A stretch of 64,000 bases of DNA from Periplaneta americana (lineage: Eukaryota; Arthropoda; Insecta; Blattodea; Blattidae), in assembly GCF_040183065.1 (NCBI RefSeq), contig NC_091125.1:128591621-128655620 (forward strand), in the 5' to 3' direction. The notes below the pieces were generated by a model. It saw nothing but the letters and a program-made list of their open reading frames with translations, was not told the DNA's origin and did no database searches. Position numbers and translations under genes: made by a program. This document shows, piece by piece, positions 22,837-34,308 of this stretch (positions are counted from its first letter, which is position 1; each line of letters opens with the position of its first letter).

Positions 22837-23089
22837 AGTCCACACCTGTGGAGTAACGGTTAGTGCGTCTGGCCGCAAAACCAGGTGGCCGGGTTCGATT
22901 CCCGGTCGGGACAAGTTACCTGGTTGAGGATTTTTCCGGGGTTTTCCCTCAACCTAATATGAGCAAATGTTGGGTAACTTTCGGTGCTGGACCCCGGACT
23001 CATTTCACCGGCATTATCACCTTCATCTCATTTAGATGCTAAATAACCTAAGCTATTGATAAAGCGTCGTAAAATAACCTACTGAAAAA
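22837..23089 (+). mobile_element. tRNA-derived SINE, family B, with 11-bp target duplication
   Basis: tRNA-like head (GTGGAGTAACGGTTAGTGCG, B-box GGGTTCGATTCCCGGTCGGG) followed by the body blocks TTACCTGGTTGAGGATTTTT and CCGGGGTTTTCCCTCAACCT, then TTTCGGTGCTGGACCCCGGA and the tail GATAAAGCGTCGTAAAATAA. It is bounded by perfect ATCTATGCCAG repeats at 22826-22836 and 23090-23100. A close full copy is at 34047-34295. Confidence 0.95.
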
Positions 23090-23369
23090 ATCTATGCCAG
23101 CATAGCCTGATCAATTGGACAATCACATCGCCTTAATTGCTGTAAGTCCTGTGGATATGGGGTACGAAATAAAAATAAATGTTATGGTATGGTATATAGG
23201 TGAAGAGTGGGACAAGCCCATGCATACTTAGGTCATTGATATGGGCGAATTTTGCTATCCTCAAATTTTGACGTGGCCCTGAAATTGCCGATATATGTTG
23301 CCTGGAACTCTATCAGGGATAGGCTTCTTTTGCGCAACATAATCTATGATGAAGAACCCCCAGCTTCAC

Positions 23370-23500
23370 TTTTCTTCCAAAGAAAATTATGCGAAGGATC
23401 TCTATAACTCTTGGTCGGGTTTGAACCCGCATACCTCACGCCCAATAGGAAGCTTGGTAACCATTAGACTGCCGAATGTTCAGAGTCCAATTAAATTTCA
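23370..23500 (-). mobile_element. tRNA-like SINE fragment, minus strand
   Basis: Reads as a tRNA relic on the minus strand: GGCAGTCTAATGGTTACCAA, then a B-box GCGGGTTCAAACCCGACCAA. It lies about 130 bp upstream of the SLC66A2 exon. Ends are not defined. Confidence 0.55.
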
Positions 23501-23629
23501 ATATGGTCCTTCATGTCTTTGTCTCTGTGTGTCTCTTTTACATAGGCCTTCATAAAGAGCTAGAGTTTTATAGTAAGGAAACTTTATCAAAAATACAGAA
23601 TTGAGTGTGGCTATTTTGCTTCCTTACAG

Positions 23630-23846
23630 ATTTTGACAGACGATACTTTTGGGCCTGGACAGATTTTATATCTTACGTGGATTTTATGCTCTTGTTCACC
23701 ATTGTTTGCTCTACACTGATGTACCTATTTATTGACTTCATGCTATTTGTGGAGTTGGTAGGATTTCTGGCTGTGTTTACTGAAGCTCTTTTGGGGGTAC
23801 CACAAGTTCTGTGTAACTACCAGAACAAATCCACAGAGGGAATGAG
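23630..23846 (+). CDS. SLC66A2: SLC66A2/PQLC1-type PQ-loop protein, penultimate coding exon
   Basis: Exon of a PQ-loop repeat membrane protein (SLC66 family; the animal protein lies in endosomal/Golgi membranes and its yeast relative Any1 acts in phospholipid distribution). The acceptor TCCTTACAG ends at 23629 and the donor GTAAGT begins at 23847. The exon starts with two bases of an Asp codon and ends with two bases of a Ser codon. It encodes DFDRRYFWAWTDF, one membrane span (FMLLFTIVCSTLMYLFI), and the start of the second PQ-loop block with FLAVFTEALLGVPQV and NKSTEGM. The Pro-Gln pair of the PQ motif is present. The match to the vertebrate protein around DFD-x-x-x-FW, GFLAV-TEA-LGVPQ and STEGM is clear from memory. 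Earlier exons encoding the first PQ loop are not visible. Confidence 0.93.
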
Positions 23847-24898
23847 GTAAGTACGAGTAAATGCTGCAAATTATCATGATGTAGTTGTTTCTTATCCCAG
23901 AAAATCAATCTAGATCAGCTCCATGAAATTTGCTTTTCCAGCTTTTTGGCTATTTTCAGTGGGTTGACCAGAAGTTTTCTTTAGTAAGATTTAGACAGAA
24001 CAAAATATGCTTCCTTCTGTTTGCAGCTTCTGCATGTGGAGGAGGTTCTTCTTCCATTGATAATCTTCATAGATTTTGTGTTTCATGTATGGTTCTTCTG
24101 TGCTACAGTGGTATAGAACTTAGAAGGGACATGTGTGGTTAATACAGTTGCGTAAATATTTATAGTGCCTGGGATGCTTCGAAATTGCTTGTTTTCCTCT
24201 CCCTATCGGATTTATGATCTTGCGACACATGCTTGTCACCAGCCTTAATTTTGTGTCTGTTGCATCAGGATTGTTTGCCAGCCTTGTTGCTCACCTAATG
24301 AATAAACATCTTCCATGTTTATATTCCGCCATATTTCAAAAAAGTTTATAAGGGCTGTAAAACTAAAGACTGAAGCATCATAGGAGTAACAGAAAAGTTT
24401 AACTTCCATTTTTATGTTCCCACAGCACACCATTGGTCATATATTTTTTGTGTGTGATTGAAATTCTGGTAAATTTTAGTGACATTATTTATGAAACAGG
24501 TTTTATTGGGTTATTTCCGTTTCCTGTTATCTTTCCATTTCTCATTATCGTCATAGCCACAGCCAACATCATCATCACAATCATCACTATACATCGGATT
24601 CCTTCATTCCATATCAATGAGTAAGAAGTGATACCTTTTATCTACAAAAATGGTCCTTTAGTTTAACTACATTATTATTTAAATTAAATACTTTATTATT
24701 ATGTTCACAAAATTGAAAAGTTAACAAATATTTTGTCCTCGAGTAGAAGATCTTATATAAAAAGCTAGTTTATTTTGAGAAAAATTAATTTTTATAACAG
24801 TTTTTATTCACTTACGAATTTACAGATACGAGGTATCACTTCTTTAACCCGATATGTTCATTCCATCTTATTCGATGTTGTCTAATTTTGTCACTTAT
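23847..24898. other. First part of the SLC66A2 intron
   Basis: Intron sequence before the TTAA-type foldback. It contains open frames at 23930-24142 and 24433-24624 with no splice-consistent or recognisable coding potential. Confidence 0.6.
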
Positions 24899-25628
24899 GG
24901 GGTTAGGTACAGCTTACAGCAGTAAAATTTTGGAAATATTCAACATTTTTTTTCTCCATTACTGTATCTTGTACAATAATGAAAATTAGTATGTGTAAAA
25001 CACTGTCCTTCTGCTATATGAAAAAAAAATATTTTTACGATTAAAAAAAAATATTTACATTTTTTTTTTTTTTTTTTTTTTCAAAATTCAGTTCATTATG
25101 CAGTGCTGAAGCGTTTCCCACATAACTCAGAAACTATACAACATTCTGTGATGAAATTTTTTGTGTGTATTTATGCATGTCATATCTACAATATGATGCA
25201 AGATCACTTCTCTACCTTTGATAGACTGTCTGATAAAAAATAAATTCATTAAAAAATGGTCAAATATCAGTATTTTCTTCTAACTCAAAATAAAAAAAAA
25301 TATATTTTTGATTAAGGAATGTAGTTGAAAGAGCATGATATTGTAAACATGAGTTTCAGCAATAAAATAAGAGAGAGAGAACATGAAAAAGTTAACAAGT
25401 TTATGAGTTATGAGATACATGCTTGATCACTGCACAGTGAACTACTACCGTTATGTATTTTGGAAAAAAATATTTTGTTTTAAATCGTAAAAATATATAT
25501 TTTTTCATATAGCAGAAGGACAATGTTTTACACATACCAATTTTCATTATTGTACAAGATACAGTAATTGAGGTAAAAAATGTTGAATACTTCTAAACAT
25601 TTTATTGTTGTAAGCTGTACCTAACCCC
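24899..25628. mobile_element. Foldback element flanked by TTAT/TTAA, ~730 bp
   Basis: The ends GGGGTTAGGTACAGCTTACA and its inverted counterpart TGTAAGCTGTACCTAACCCC begin a long inverted repeat. Inner arms also pair (GTGTAAAACACTGTCCTTCT with AGAAGGACAATGTTTTACAC, and CATATGAAAAAAA-type tracts). TTAA follows at 25629-25632 and the left flank is TTAT. This resembles TTAA-targeting non-autonomous elements (piggyBac or Kolobok type). It lies inside the SLC66A2 intron. Confidence 0.8.
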
Positions 25629-25772
25629 TTAAGTTGAATATTTCCAGTTCTTCTGTTATTGTTTCGTTTCACATTCTATAGTTTCTAGTAAATCTTTTTA
25701 GTCTTCTGAGGAACTTTCTTGGATCTGTATCTTACTTTTGTGTTTTTTTTCGGAATATGTATTATATATCTT

Positions 25773-26030
25773 TCACGTGTTAAATATTACAACTAGTTTC
25801 AGCCTGTTATTGGCCATCTTCAGAACCGTGTTTTTGTAGCCAGCCATGTTTCGCTTCCAAACTTGTTCTAATTGTTCATTATTCATTACTGTCTTTGTTC
25901 TCATTGATTCTGCCTTAATAAACGCCATTGTTTTTGTCTTTTCTAAGTGTATCTTCATCCCATACTTTACACAAATTTGACTTAAAGTATATGTTCTTCT
26001 TTGGAGGTAATTTTCATTCTTAGCATTTAG
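25773..26030 (-). pseudogene. LINE reverse-transcriptase fragment fused to a Penelope-like end
   Basis: On the minus strand, about 26030 down to 25855 reads YTLSQICVKYGMKIHLEKTK, then TMAFIKAESMRTK and NNEQLEQV. This is the part of a LINE reverse transcriptase just after the catalytic motif (the KTK-x-MAF block, leading to EQV). At EQV the frame runs into unrelated sequence ending at 25796-25823 with CTGAAGATGGC...GGCTGAAAC, a motif typical of Penelope-like termini. Confidence 0.65.
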
Positions 26031-26128
26031 GTATAACTGCGTTGTCTGTATATAGAGTTGACAACGTATTTCTGTCTAAATATAGTCCTTTGTTGAATGT
26101 TTCTCATATTTCGTCTTGTCTCGTATCA

Positions 26129-26267
26129 ACCCATCCCATCCCATCCCATCCCATCCCAACCCATCCCATCCCATCCCATCCCATCCCATCCCATCCCATC
26201 CCATCCCATCCCATCCCATCCCATCCCATCCCATCCCATCCCATCCCATCCCATCCCATCCCATCCC
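26129..26267. repeat. (CCCAT)n pentanucleotide array
   Basis: About 27 copies of CCCAT, interrupted once by CCAACCCATC near 26156. It lies in the SLC66A2 intron. The IPSHP and GMGWD frames read across it are artefacts of the repeat. Confidence 0.95.
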
Positions 26268-26352
26268 GTTTGTCTTTCTGTCTGTTTAAAAACTTCACTG
26301 TAGAAGGAATACAGCGTAATTTTGCTGAGGTAAAAAAGGAATTTAAAAAATG

Positions 26353-27506
26353 CATATGGGCTATTCCATATGAAATCGATCAGTAAAAAACCTCGCATTT
26401 TTTTAATACTCTAGTTTTTTCCCTATTTATACAAGGTGCTGAGGACAGTGCATTTTCAAAAATATACTATCGAAAGTCAAACGGTTTTCGTAGTACTGAG
26501 TGACAAATTTAGCTTATTTTATAAAAACAAGCCTCTTTCAGCACTCAGAACTCTGGAACCGTATACTTCAGAACATTGAATGGGAGCTCATTTTGAAGCT
26601 GACATTTGGTAGGTTATGATAAGAAGTAATACTTATTTTTATTATATACAGAGAGACAGATAATCTGATTTTACTTACTTTTAGGCTTTTTGCCAATTTG
26701 TAAAAATGTAAAAAATATTGAGAAAAAACCTTGCATTTTTAAGAGGGATTCGGCATTGTTTGCTTAGTGGCTCGGCAATAAGTTTCGAGGGTATTAAATA
26801 AATTATTTTCACATGCCTAGACTTGAACGGCACAGTACCGCACGCACTGGCCGAGAGCTGAAGATAAGCGAGCATTAGGGGTCATTTTACTCCTGTGTTT
26901 ATGAAAACTTAAATGATAAAGCTAGCCCAGCTATGCGCTACTAGACGAAACATCACGTGTTTGTCTTCTGGCCTTGCTTGTCTCGGCTAGCTCCCGCCTC
27001 ACAGTCAGCTGGTTACTTCACGCGCCTACTATTTATTTTCTTTATTTGATATTTTCAATACTTTCTTATCAACGGTGCACCAGTAAAAAATATGTGTTTA
27101 TTTGTACTTTCAATGCGGAATCTAACCATATATTTTAAAAATATTTTTTCATGGTCAAAGGCGTCTTAATGAAGAAAAATCTAGATTTCTCCATTTCCAT
27201 AAAAAGTAAGAAAAACTGTTTACATGTCAATATAAACTTTAATTTCTCAGCATCAAAATAAACCATGATTTTGATCATTGGGTGAAAGGGTTTCGGAGCC
27301 ACAACAGTTTAAAGTTGCTAATTTGATGAAAATACGATAAATTTAAATATTTTAAATTTAAACACTATGAAGTTCTGATGCCTCAAACTTTGCACAAAGC
27401 ATTGTATCACAGTTGTCTACGGACAGAAAAAGTTTCATTGTATTTAAAAATTGCAAGGTCAATTTTCTCTATATTTCGGTCGATTTGAGATGGAATAGTC
27501 CATATG
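26353..27506. mobile_element. ~1.15 kb element with CATATGGRCTATTCCAT ends
   Basis: Left end CATATGGGCTATTCCATATG and right end (reversed) CATATGGACTATTCCATCTC form terminal inverted repeats, extended by AAATCGATC against GGTCGATTT. CATATG is self-complementary, so the target duplication is ambiguous. No transposase frame is visible inside, so it is non-autonomous. It is intronic. Confidence 0.65.
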
Positions 27507-27660
27507 TAACATGTATTCGGTGAGTTACCTATCTCATTTTACAATCTGAAATCTGAATGTTTTTTTTTTCATTTCAGTCTTCGCATAAGTCCTCGACTGT
27601 GATGTATTCATTACAGACGTTATATTTTAATGCATTTTTTTCACATGTTTGTGATGGCAG

Positions 27661-27853
27661 CTTGAAGATGGTGATAATGTGGACGATGGGTGACACATTC
27701 AAAACTGCCTACTTCCTGATTCGGGAAGCCCCTGTACAATTTTGGCTGTGTGGAGGACTGCAGGTCTGTATCGACATCTTCATCCTGTGCCAGGTGTACT
27801 GGTACAGGAACAGTCCTGGAATCCGGAGCAAGAAACAAGACACGCCCGACTAG
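27661..27853 (+). CDS. SLC66A2: SLC66A2/PQLC1-type PQ-loop protein, last coding exon
   Basis: The acceptor GTGATGGCAG ends at 27660. The first base C completes the Ser codon split by the 3.8 kb intron, giving STEGM-S-LKMVIMWTMGD. The exon encodes FKTAYFLIREAPVQFW, a last membrane span (LCGGLQVCIDIFILCQVYWY) and a short polar tail (IRSKKQDTPD) before TAG at 27851-27853. The last two exons together give about 135 residues, roughly the second half of the ~270-residue family. Exon phases agree and there are no stops, so the gene looks intact here. Confidence 0.93.
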
Positions 27854-28110
27854 TAGTGTCGGGGACAACTTTGTTCTGTCTTTTTAACTTTTTATGGTAG
27901 CTTCCATTCATCTTCATGTACAACAGGCTGGAACATAGTTCCAGCATTACATTCTTCACAATTGTTCCTGGTGGTATTACATGGGGACAGATTTTCTACT
28001 TCACTTTAATTTTTTTTTTCTTCCCCATGCCTAGACCACTAAGAGCACATTAAATTTAAATTAAGTATTTATTACCTGAAACGTTTTAATAAAAGTATTT
28101 CAGAACGTTT
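27854..28110 (+). other. Presumed 3' UTR of the SLC66A2-type gene
   Basis: AT-rich sequence after the stop codon. A polyadenylation signal AATAAA is present at 28088-28093. The true cleavage site cannot be read from the sequence, and further signals may lie downstream. Confidence 0.5.
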
Positions 28111-28636
28111 TCTTGAAGTTATAACTCTATATTGTAAAGTTCTTTTCTTAACTATCTGCAGCCTATACGAGTCAGTCTTTACGAGAAGAAGTATATAAAG
28201 TAATTATTTGTAAATATTTTTAATGACTTTTTACTCTTTGTAATATAAGATGCCCTTTTTCAACTTACACTGTGAGATGAGAGTGATAATGCAATGAAAC
28301 TAGTTTATGTGATTTATCGTATAAGAATATCTTATTCTCTTTACAAAATATATTATTTAAATATAATACATAGTTTATCTACTGTTACAAATATGTAAAT
28401 GAGAATTATTTAAAAGAAAATAATATTTCTTAACATACATCGAACTCTGTTGATATTAGTCCAAGATAAACCATGAAACAGATTCAGATCCAATATTCCC
28501 ACTAATACCTTTCCTTGAATGCAGTCCTCTTTATATATATTTTTACTTTCTGATTTACCTGCTAATGGCTTCATTGCCAGATGCAAGGCACTAGACAACA
28601 ACAACTTTCTGATTTACAGAGTATAGGGATGCTATA
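28111..28636. other. AT-rich DNA after the SLC66A2-type gene
   Basis: No feature recognised apart from possible alternative 3' UTR. Confidence 0.45.
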
Positions 28637-29608
28637 ATAGTAATATGCGTTACAAGAGCGGTATGTTGAAGTTTTCATGTTCGAGGAAAAGTTTGAAAAA
28701 GCCAAACGTAGTTGAGCTTTTTTAATTTCCGAGAATTGAAAGAAAACATACCGCTCGTGTATCGTACATTATTTTGTGCGAAGATCATTTATTACATACC
28801 TGAAAGAGGAATTTCTAATTAGTTGCAATGAAATCTCCATCTTGGTTTCTGTTCAATGACTGCAAATTTGCAAAACAAAAATATCTATCTTCAACATTGT
28901 TGCTTTAAAATGTTTTCTGTGTTTACTATACTCCAGCAGGCCATGATATACGTCTGTCTTTTTTTTTTCCCCCAGTCTATAAATGCGAACTTAAAACAAA
29001 CGGCTTCCTTAATGTTACATGCATCACGAATGCAGTAACTTTAGTGGAGTTGTAGAGTTTACTTAATTTTTGCAAATATTTAAAAACAATAATTAACAGT
29101 GCAATTTAGTATTTTAGTATTTAGTATTTATTTATTTAACCTGGTAGAGATAAGGCCGTCAGGCCTTCTCTGCCCCTCTACCAGGAGATTCCAACTACAA
29201 TATCAACAATAAAATTACAATTAGTATTAAATTTACAATTACAATTACAAACAATATTACAGTTAGTATTAAATTTACAATTACAATAAAATCAAAGTAC
29301 GAAATATTACCTGAATAATTAAAGCTAGATAATTTATCATAGAGAAACAAAGAATATTTTATATTTACTGAATTACAAATTAAATTAAATTAGGTGAAAT
29401 TGCAGTGGTAAGTTTCCAATTTATAATTATTACTATATTGAACGTCTCTAAAAATAATATGTTAAAAGCCTAAAGCAGTAAAATCAATATGTCACTTAAG
29501 TAGTAAGAAGAGGGGAATTGTTATGTGTGTTCGGTTGGGAATACTGAATGTGGAATTTTAGACTTACCGCGGATTGGTTTTGTGCGGAAACCCAACAAAT
29601 ATGCACGA
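28637..29608 (+). mobile_element. Dispersed ~700-bp element, copy 1, interrupted by a LINE end
   Basis: It begins with AATATGCGTTACAAGAGCGG and a hairpin (GAGCGGTATGTT against AACATACCGCTC). It continues through CGAGGAAAAGTTTGAAAAAG and CTAATTAGTTGCAATGAAAT, and ends near GTGCGGAAACCCAACAAATA and CTCGCACAAAA. The same sequence recurs at 59118-60003 at high identity. An insert at about 29109-29393 is absent from that copy. Another insert unique to copy 2 lies between CGAACTTAAAACAAA and GCAGTAACTTTAGTGG. No coding capacity; boundaries come from the pairwise comparison. Confidence 0.75.
29109..29393 (-). mobile_element. LINE-type 3' end inserted in the dispersed element
   Basis: Starts with TAGTATTTA repeats, then minus-strand CCTGGTAGAGGGGCAGAGAA and GGCCTGACGGCCTTATCTCT, followed by AT-rich TTACAATTA repeats. 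The hairpin core AAGGCC-x-x-x-GGCCTT is shared with the LINE ends at 2945, 36440 and 56250. It is absent from the second copy of the host element, which marks it as an insertion. Confidence 0.65.
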
Positions 29609-29945
29609 TCTCGCACAAAATAAAATATATATTTAGAGATGTTGAGGGAAATATGCGTTTGCAGCATCCCAGATAACGAGAAATTTATTTGCAGCATGCT
29701 GTCTGTGTGTCCTCATGCCACTGCTTATGCTTCAGTGGACAGAGGGGAAAGATAATTTAAGTCTCAGTACTTTCCTCCCTCCATTGTGGCTGGCATGCAG
29801 TGCGCCATACCTGGTTTAGAATATGAAATTTAATATTTTGCCTGTTTCTAGTTATCTTATATTTGAGCTATTGTGTATTCTTCAGTACTTAAATTCTGAA
29901 GAGCACTTAAAGCTAGATCAGGTAAGTATGCTGCAGTTCGCTTAA

Positions 29946-30317
29946 GGGGAGAGGATGGTATTTTTTGGTGAAAAATGAGTAAATTTTCAAAAAAAAATTC
30001 TATAAAATACTCTGTGATATGTGTGGAATGCATAGCATAACATTTTGTGGGTATTTGTGCCCTTATCGGATGTTGAGTCGCCATTTTTAAACTTCCTGCG
30101 GTATGGATTTTTCAATCACTCGCCCACTTTTATTGTTGTTTCCGGTAAATTAAATTTTCAAATTTTTTTTTTAAATACCTTTTGAAGTGTGTGGAATTGA
30201 TTGCATAACATTTTGTGGGTATTTGTGCCCTTATCGGATGTTGAGACGTCATTTTTAAACTTCCTGCGCTATGGATTTTTAAATCACATGCCCGTTTTTA
30301 TTGGTTTCCAGTAACTT

Positions 30318-30366
<49 letters not shown>

Positions 30367-30854
30367 CAGACAGAAATGGATATAATTTCTGAACTATTAA
30401 AGATACATGCATGAAATTTAGAACACACATTCTTTAGACTATTAGGAAACTTTTCTCTGTAACAGAATTTTGTTAATTGATTTCATTTTAAAATACGTCC
30501 GTTTGTTTGCAAGAAAGGAAATCGGAAAATTGTTATTAAATTTTAATTGTTTATTTTACAAACGTAGGGACTAATATCAAAATTCTGTTACAGGCAGTTT
30601 GTAGAACATGCTTTTGCAAATACATTGCAAAAAACTGTTTGAATCTATCTTTAAAAACGATTTAGATATATCAGTTTTAGTACAATCCTGTATTGGGTAT
30701 ATTTTTTTTCAAATTTGGGCCTCCAAATAATAATTTTTTTTTCAAAATATTTTTATTTGGTTGAGTTGTCACAGCTATGAGTTCTCTACATACAAAAATT
30801 TAATATTTTACACCAAATAGGGAAAAACGTTTTAAAAAATACCATCCTCTCCCT
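29946..30854. mobile_element. TTAA-flanked foldback element, ~910 bp
   Basis: Flanked by TTAA at 29942-29945 and 30855-30858. The left end GGGGAGAGGATGGTATTTTT and the right end AAAAATACCATCCTCTCCC are inverted. Internally, a ~100-bp block (TAACATTTTGTGGGTATTTG, then GCCCTTATCGGATGTTGAG) is directly duplicated at about 30018-30130 and 30190-30290. A T run of about 43 lies at 30321-30363. No coding capacity; TTAA target preference suggests a piggyBac- or Kolobok-type parent. Confidence 0.85.
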
Positions 30855-30858
30855 TTAA

Positions 30859-31634
30859 GCAATTAATAAATTTTGAAATTACAAAATTCCAAAAACATGC
30901 TTCTGCTTTCCAAGTCTTTCTTTCATCATGTCTTCTTAAAGGTATAGTTTCTCATTACCCTTCATTTTACTCCATTCCAGTCAGTAGTATTACGCTAAAT
31001 ACCTTTCAGGAAAGGAACGTTTGTGTTTATCGAATTGTAATAATAAGTAAGAACTTAACACTAGTCTCTCTAGTCCAAATTTTGTTATCCAAGTCCAACT
31101 CAAACTGACTTGTTTATCGCTAATGACTATCACTTCTGCCGAAATAGTATGTCCACTATTCGGTAGTTTGCTTGTAGAGATAAACAAGCTTCTCCGTGAC
31201 TTACTGTCACTATATTTGTTCTCAGACTGTAGTTTTGAAATCTTACGAGTGTGTGATACAGTTCATTGTCTAAAACTTTCCAGAATGATTACAAAATTAA
31301 AATATAGTAGACTGCCTTACGTCAAGGAATATATATATATTTTTTTCGATGGTGTATTGAGGTAAAGCTGAAATATATCAAATATGAAGAGCAAAGTATC
31401 TAATTTTTATGGTTTACATTAGTGGTATTCAATCTGTGGTACCCCTGGGGGTACGCGGTTGTGTCTCAAGGGGTACGCATCCCACTAATTATGTATGTAA
31501 CAGTGCTGACATATTTATTTTATTATACTTGTTGATAATTGTTGCATTGTATTATAGTTCATTTTGCAATACGGACTCTTGTTTTTCCTTGCTTGAATAC
31601 CATTTTACGTAAATCATTGAATCAATAACTACTG

Positions 31635-31681
<47 letters not shown>

Positions 31682-31695
31682 TGATAATGATAATG

Positions 31696-31727
<32 letters not shown>

Positions 31728-32368
31728 TCATTTTAATACATCAGTCACAGTCTTTTGTGAATTCTTTTTCATTTCAAAACTTTAGCATTCAAGGCCAAAC
31801 AATGACTTGAAGACATGTCGACGTATTGTAATTTCCTGTCATCAGATTGTGAGCAACCAGAATTCCGGAACGAACGCGTGCTTTCCTACGACGAAGAACT
31901 GAACACTGTGCAGATATGTAGCGTACGCAGTACCTGATCAGATAGCCCGGGTTCCATTCCCAAAATGGTTAATGAAATTTACGTTCATGCCACAACACTG
32001 GGTGTGTCCCTTGTGATTATTCTGTGTGGTTCCTGTGATTATTGTGTCGTGCTAACCACGTGTCTAGGGAGGCCTGATTGTGTAGTTGTACTGTAGAATT
32101 GAAATGAAAAAGAGTTTGAGAAAGAAGAATAAGGGTTATTATTTACTTTCGAAGTCTTTCACCCTTTTTGAACTCTCTGTACATAAATGACTTCAAAAGT
32201 CAAGACACTTCTTAACTGAAACTTTATGTATAATAACTTTTATAAAAATTGAAACCTTAATAATTTAATTAATCAAATCGAATCTAACGTCACAATATTT
32301 GTCATTTGTATTGGGATGAGTAGCAACAGTAGTAATAGTAATAGTAGTCGTAGGAGCAACAGTAGTAG
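30859..32368. other. Mostly unassigned; microsatellite and a possible hAT end
   Basis: An (AAT)n then (GATAAT)n microsatellite lies at 31638-31730. Near 31421-31490, AGTGGTATTCAATCTGTGGT followed by ACCCCTGGGGGTACG resembles one end of hAT-type elements, but no second end was found. The rest holds nothing recognised. Confidence 0.45.
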
Positions 32369-32370
32369 TA

Positions 32371-32557
32371 TAGGCCATTCGGTATCTCGTGAAATCTACC
32401 TGTGCGTGAGGGGGAGGAGAAATTGGACAGAGAAGTTTCCCTCCCTCGCTTTGCTTCGACTTGCAAGCTAGCTAGCTCGCTTACCCCCACCATAAGGTTC
32501 TTACTCTGAGCTACTGCGCACGAATACATTTGGTTTCATGAGATAGCGAATGACCTA
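32371..32557. mobile_element. 187-bp miniature inverted-repeat element
   Basis: The ends TAGGCCATTCGGTATCTCGT and (reversed) TAGGTCATTCGCTATCTCAT form ~25-bp inverted repeats with TA on both sides (32369-32370 and 32558-32559). The interior includes a GC-rich AAGCTAGCTAGCTCGCTTAC stretch. No coding capacity. Confidence 0.8.
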
Positions 32558-34033
32558 TAATTGCTGGAGCAGCAGTAACAGAAGTATTTCATTTAATGAT
32601 GCTTTCAACTGCAAAGATTATTCAGTTTCGAAATTCAACTTGGAAGATAAATTACAGATAAATTTTACCTGAGATAAATTGTTATTTTTATGAAATAAGT
32701 TTATTTTTCCTGCTGTAAATCTACGACACGAAATGGACAGCTTTAAAATAGCTTACATTGTCTGCTGTCGGCTTTGAATCGAACCTCTGATCCAGCGTCT
32801 AGCATGGTAAACATTGGATCACCGACGATGATTTTTGCTTTTAAGAAACCTGTACCTATATTAATTTAGTATGTACAGAATGATTCATAATAACAGTGAA
32901 ATGTTCATTAGAATTTTAGGCGACACTGACATATTTTGGGATATTTCACGGAGGACAAAGCAACGCCTCCCGCATTTTGGTATTCATTTGTCAGCTGATT
33001 TATCTTTATACTATTATAAAGTAGGCCCTACTATGTACTGATCGTACTTTTCTATAATTTTTGTAACTACTTATATTCATGTAATCATAATTATTTGTAA
33101 TCAGATTTTATCATTACATCATAATATGGTTTATGTCCTTGTGACAGCAGGAAGGCAAATTAATTCTCCTAAATGACGACATTCGACTTTATTGTAACAT
33201 TATAGCGCGCAACATGGAATCCCTGACTTAACGAAGTTTGTGCATAACAACGAATTAATCAACTGACAAATGAAGGTCAACGTACAGCAAGGGCTGCGTA
33301 GCTTCCAGAAAATATATGAATTTAATAGCCTTAAATTTGAAACCAAGGGTTCGCCGGCCACTCATTCTCAATCTCAAAATATTTGTGTGTCATCTATGTT
33401 CTAATGAAATATTTTACTGTTTGTGTGTGTGTGTGTGAGCGTGCGTGCGTGCGTGCGTGTGTGAATTACGCATTATTCAATATTATTTCCCCCTTCAATC
33501 CAGCAGAAATAAATTTCATAGAGTCTTTTCGTTGTTTTTGCCTCATTTCCAATATTATATAATCAGTTTCTTCGTCTTCTGAATATCGGTGTCGTGCCGC
33601 TGCCAGTATAACATGATGGTTATCTCCTCATCGCGTGACGTAATAATGACGGGCTTTGACGTAATACTGCAAACCGGTTCGAGCTGGAGCATACATCCTA
33701 GAATATTTGTTAGGTGAACAGCGTCGGTTTAGTGCATTGTTTTATTGGAATTTTTTTAATGTTCTAAGACTATGCCACATAGACTACTGTGACGATCCAA
33801 CACGCAATGTTATATCCATCTCTTTCATGATGTCGGACAAGAGTTTATCATCATCATTTGTTGCTAGAACGTCACTAGGAGTGGGGATGAATCGAATTTT
33901 CGATTGACATCTAAGCGAGACCACAAGTTTAATTTTTTTATCGTTGTTTTAATCTTATCATGGATTGTGAACACTTAAGTTGGGTCTTGAAGACTGGAAT
34001 TCAGAAATTAAAAAAAATAAATACAGATATAAG
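32558..34033. other. 1.5 kb with no supported gene
   Basis: A (GT)n/(GCGT)n microsatellite lies at about 33420-33462. The sequence around 33600-33700 has two TGACGTAATA motifs, also seen near 37490-37520. This may be a dispersed repeat, but its boundaries are unclear. Confidence 0.4.
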
Positions 34034-34046
34034 ATAGGTAGGCAAG

Positions 34047-34295
34047 TCCACACCTGTGGAGTAACGGTTAGCAGGTCTGGCCACGAAATTAGGTGGCCCG
34101 GGTTCGATTCCCCGGTCGGGGCAAATTACCTGGTTGAGTTTTTTTCCGGAGCTTTCCCTCGACCCAATATGAGCAAATGCTGGGTAACTTTCGGTGCTGG
34201 ATCCCGGACTCATTTCACCGGATTGTCACCATCTCATTCAGACGCTAAATAACCTAAGATGTTGATAAAGCTCGTAAAATAACCTACTTAAAAAA
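34047..34295 (+). mobile_element. tRNA-derived SINE, family B, with 13-bp target duplication
   Basis: Full-length copy matching 22837-23089 in head, central block and tail. It is bounded by perfect ATAGGTAGGCAAG repeats at 34034-34046 and 34296-34308. Confidence 0.95.
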
Positions 34296-34308
34296 ATAGG
34301 TAGGCAAG

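Noticed and set aside
26042-26398. Long open frames rich in IPSHP and GMGWD
   Set aside because: They are produced by the (CCCAT)n array on both strands.
33707-33907. Short frame near a possible promoter-like TGACGTAATA region
   Set aside because: Similar TGACGTAATA sequence near 37490-37520 suggests a dispersed repeat, and the frame has no domain.
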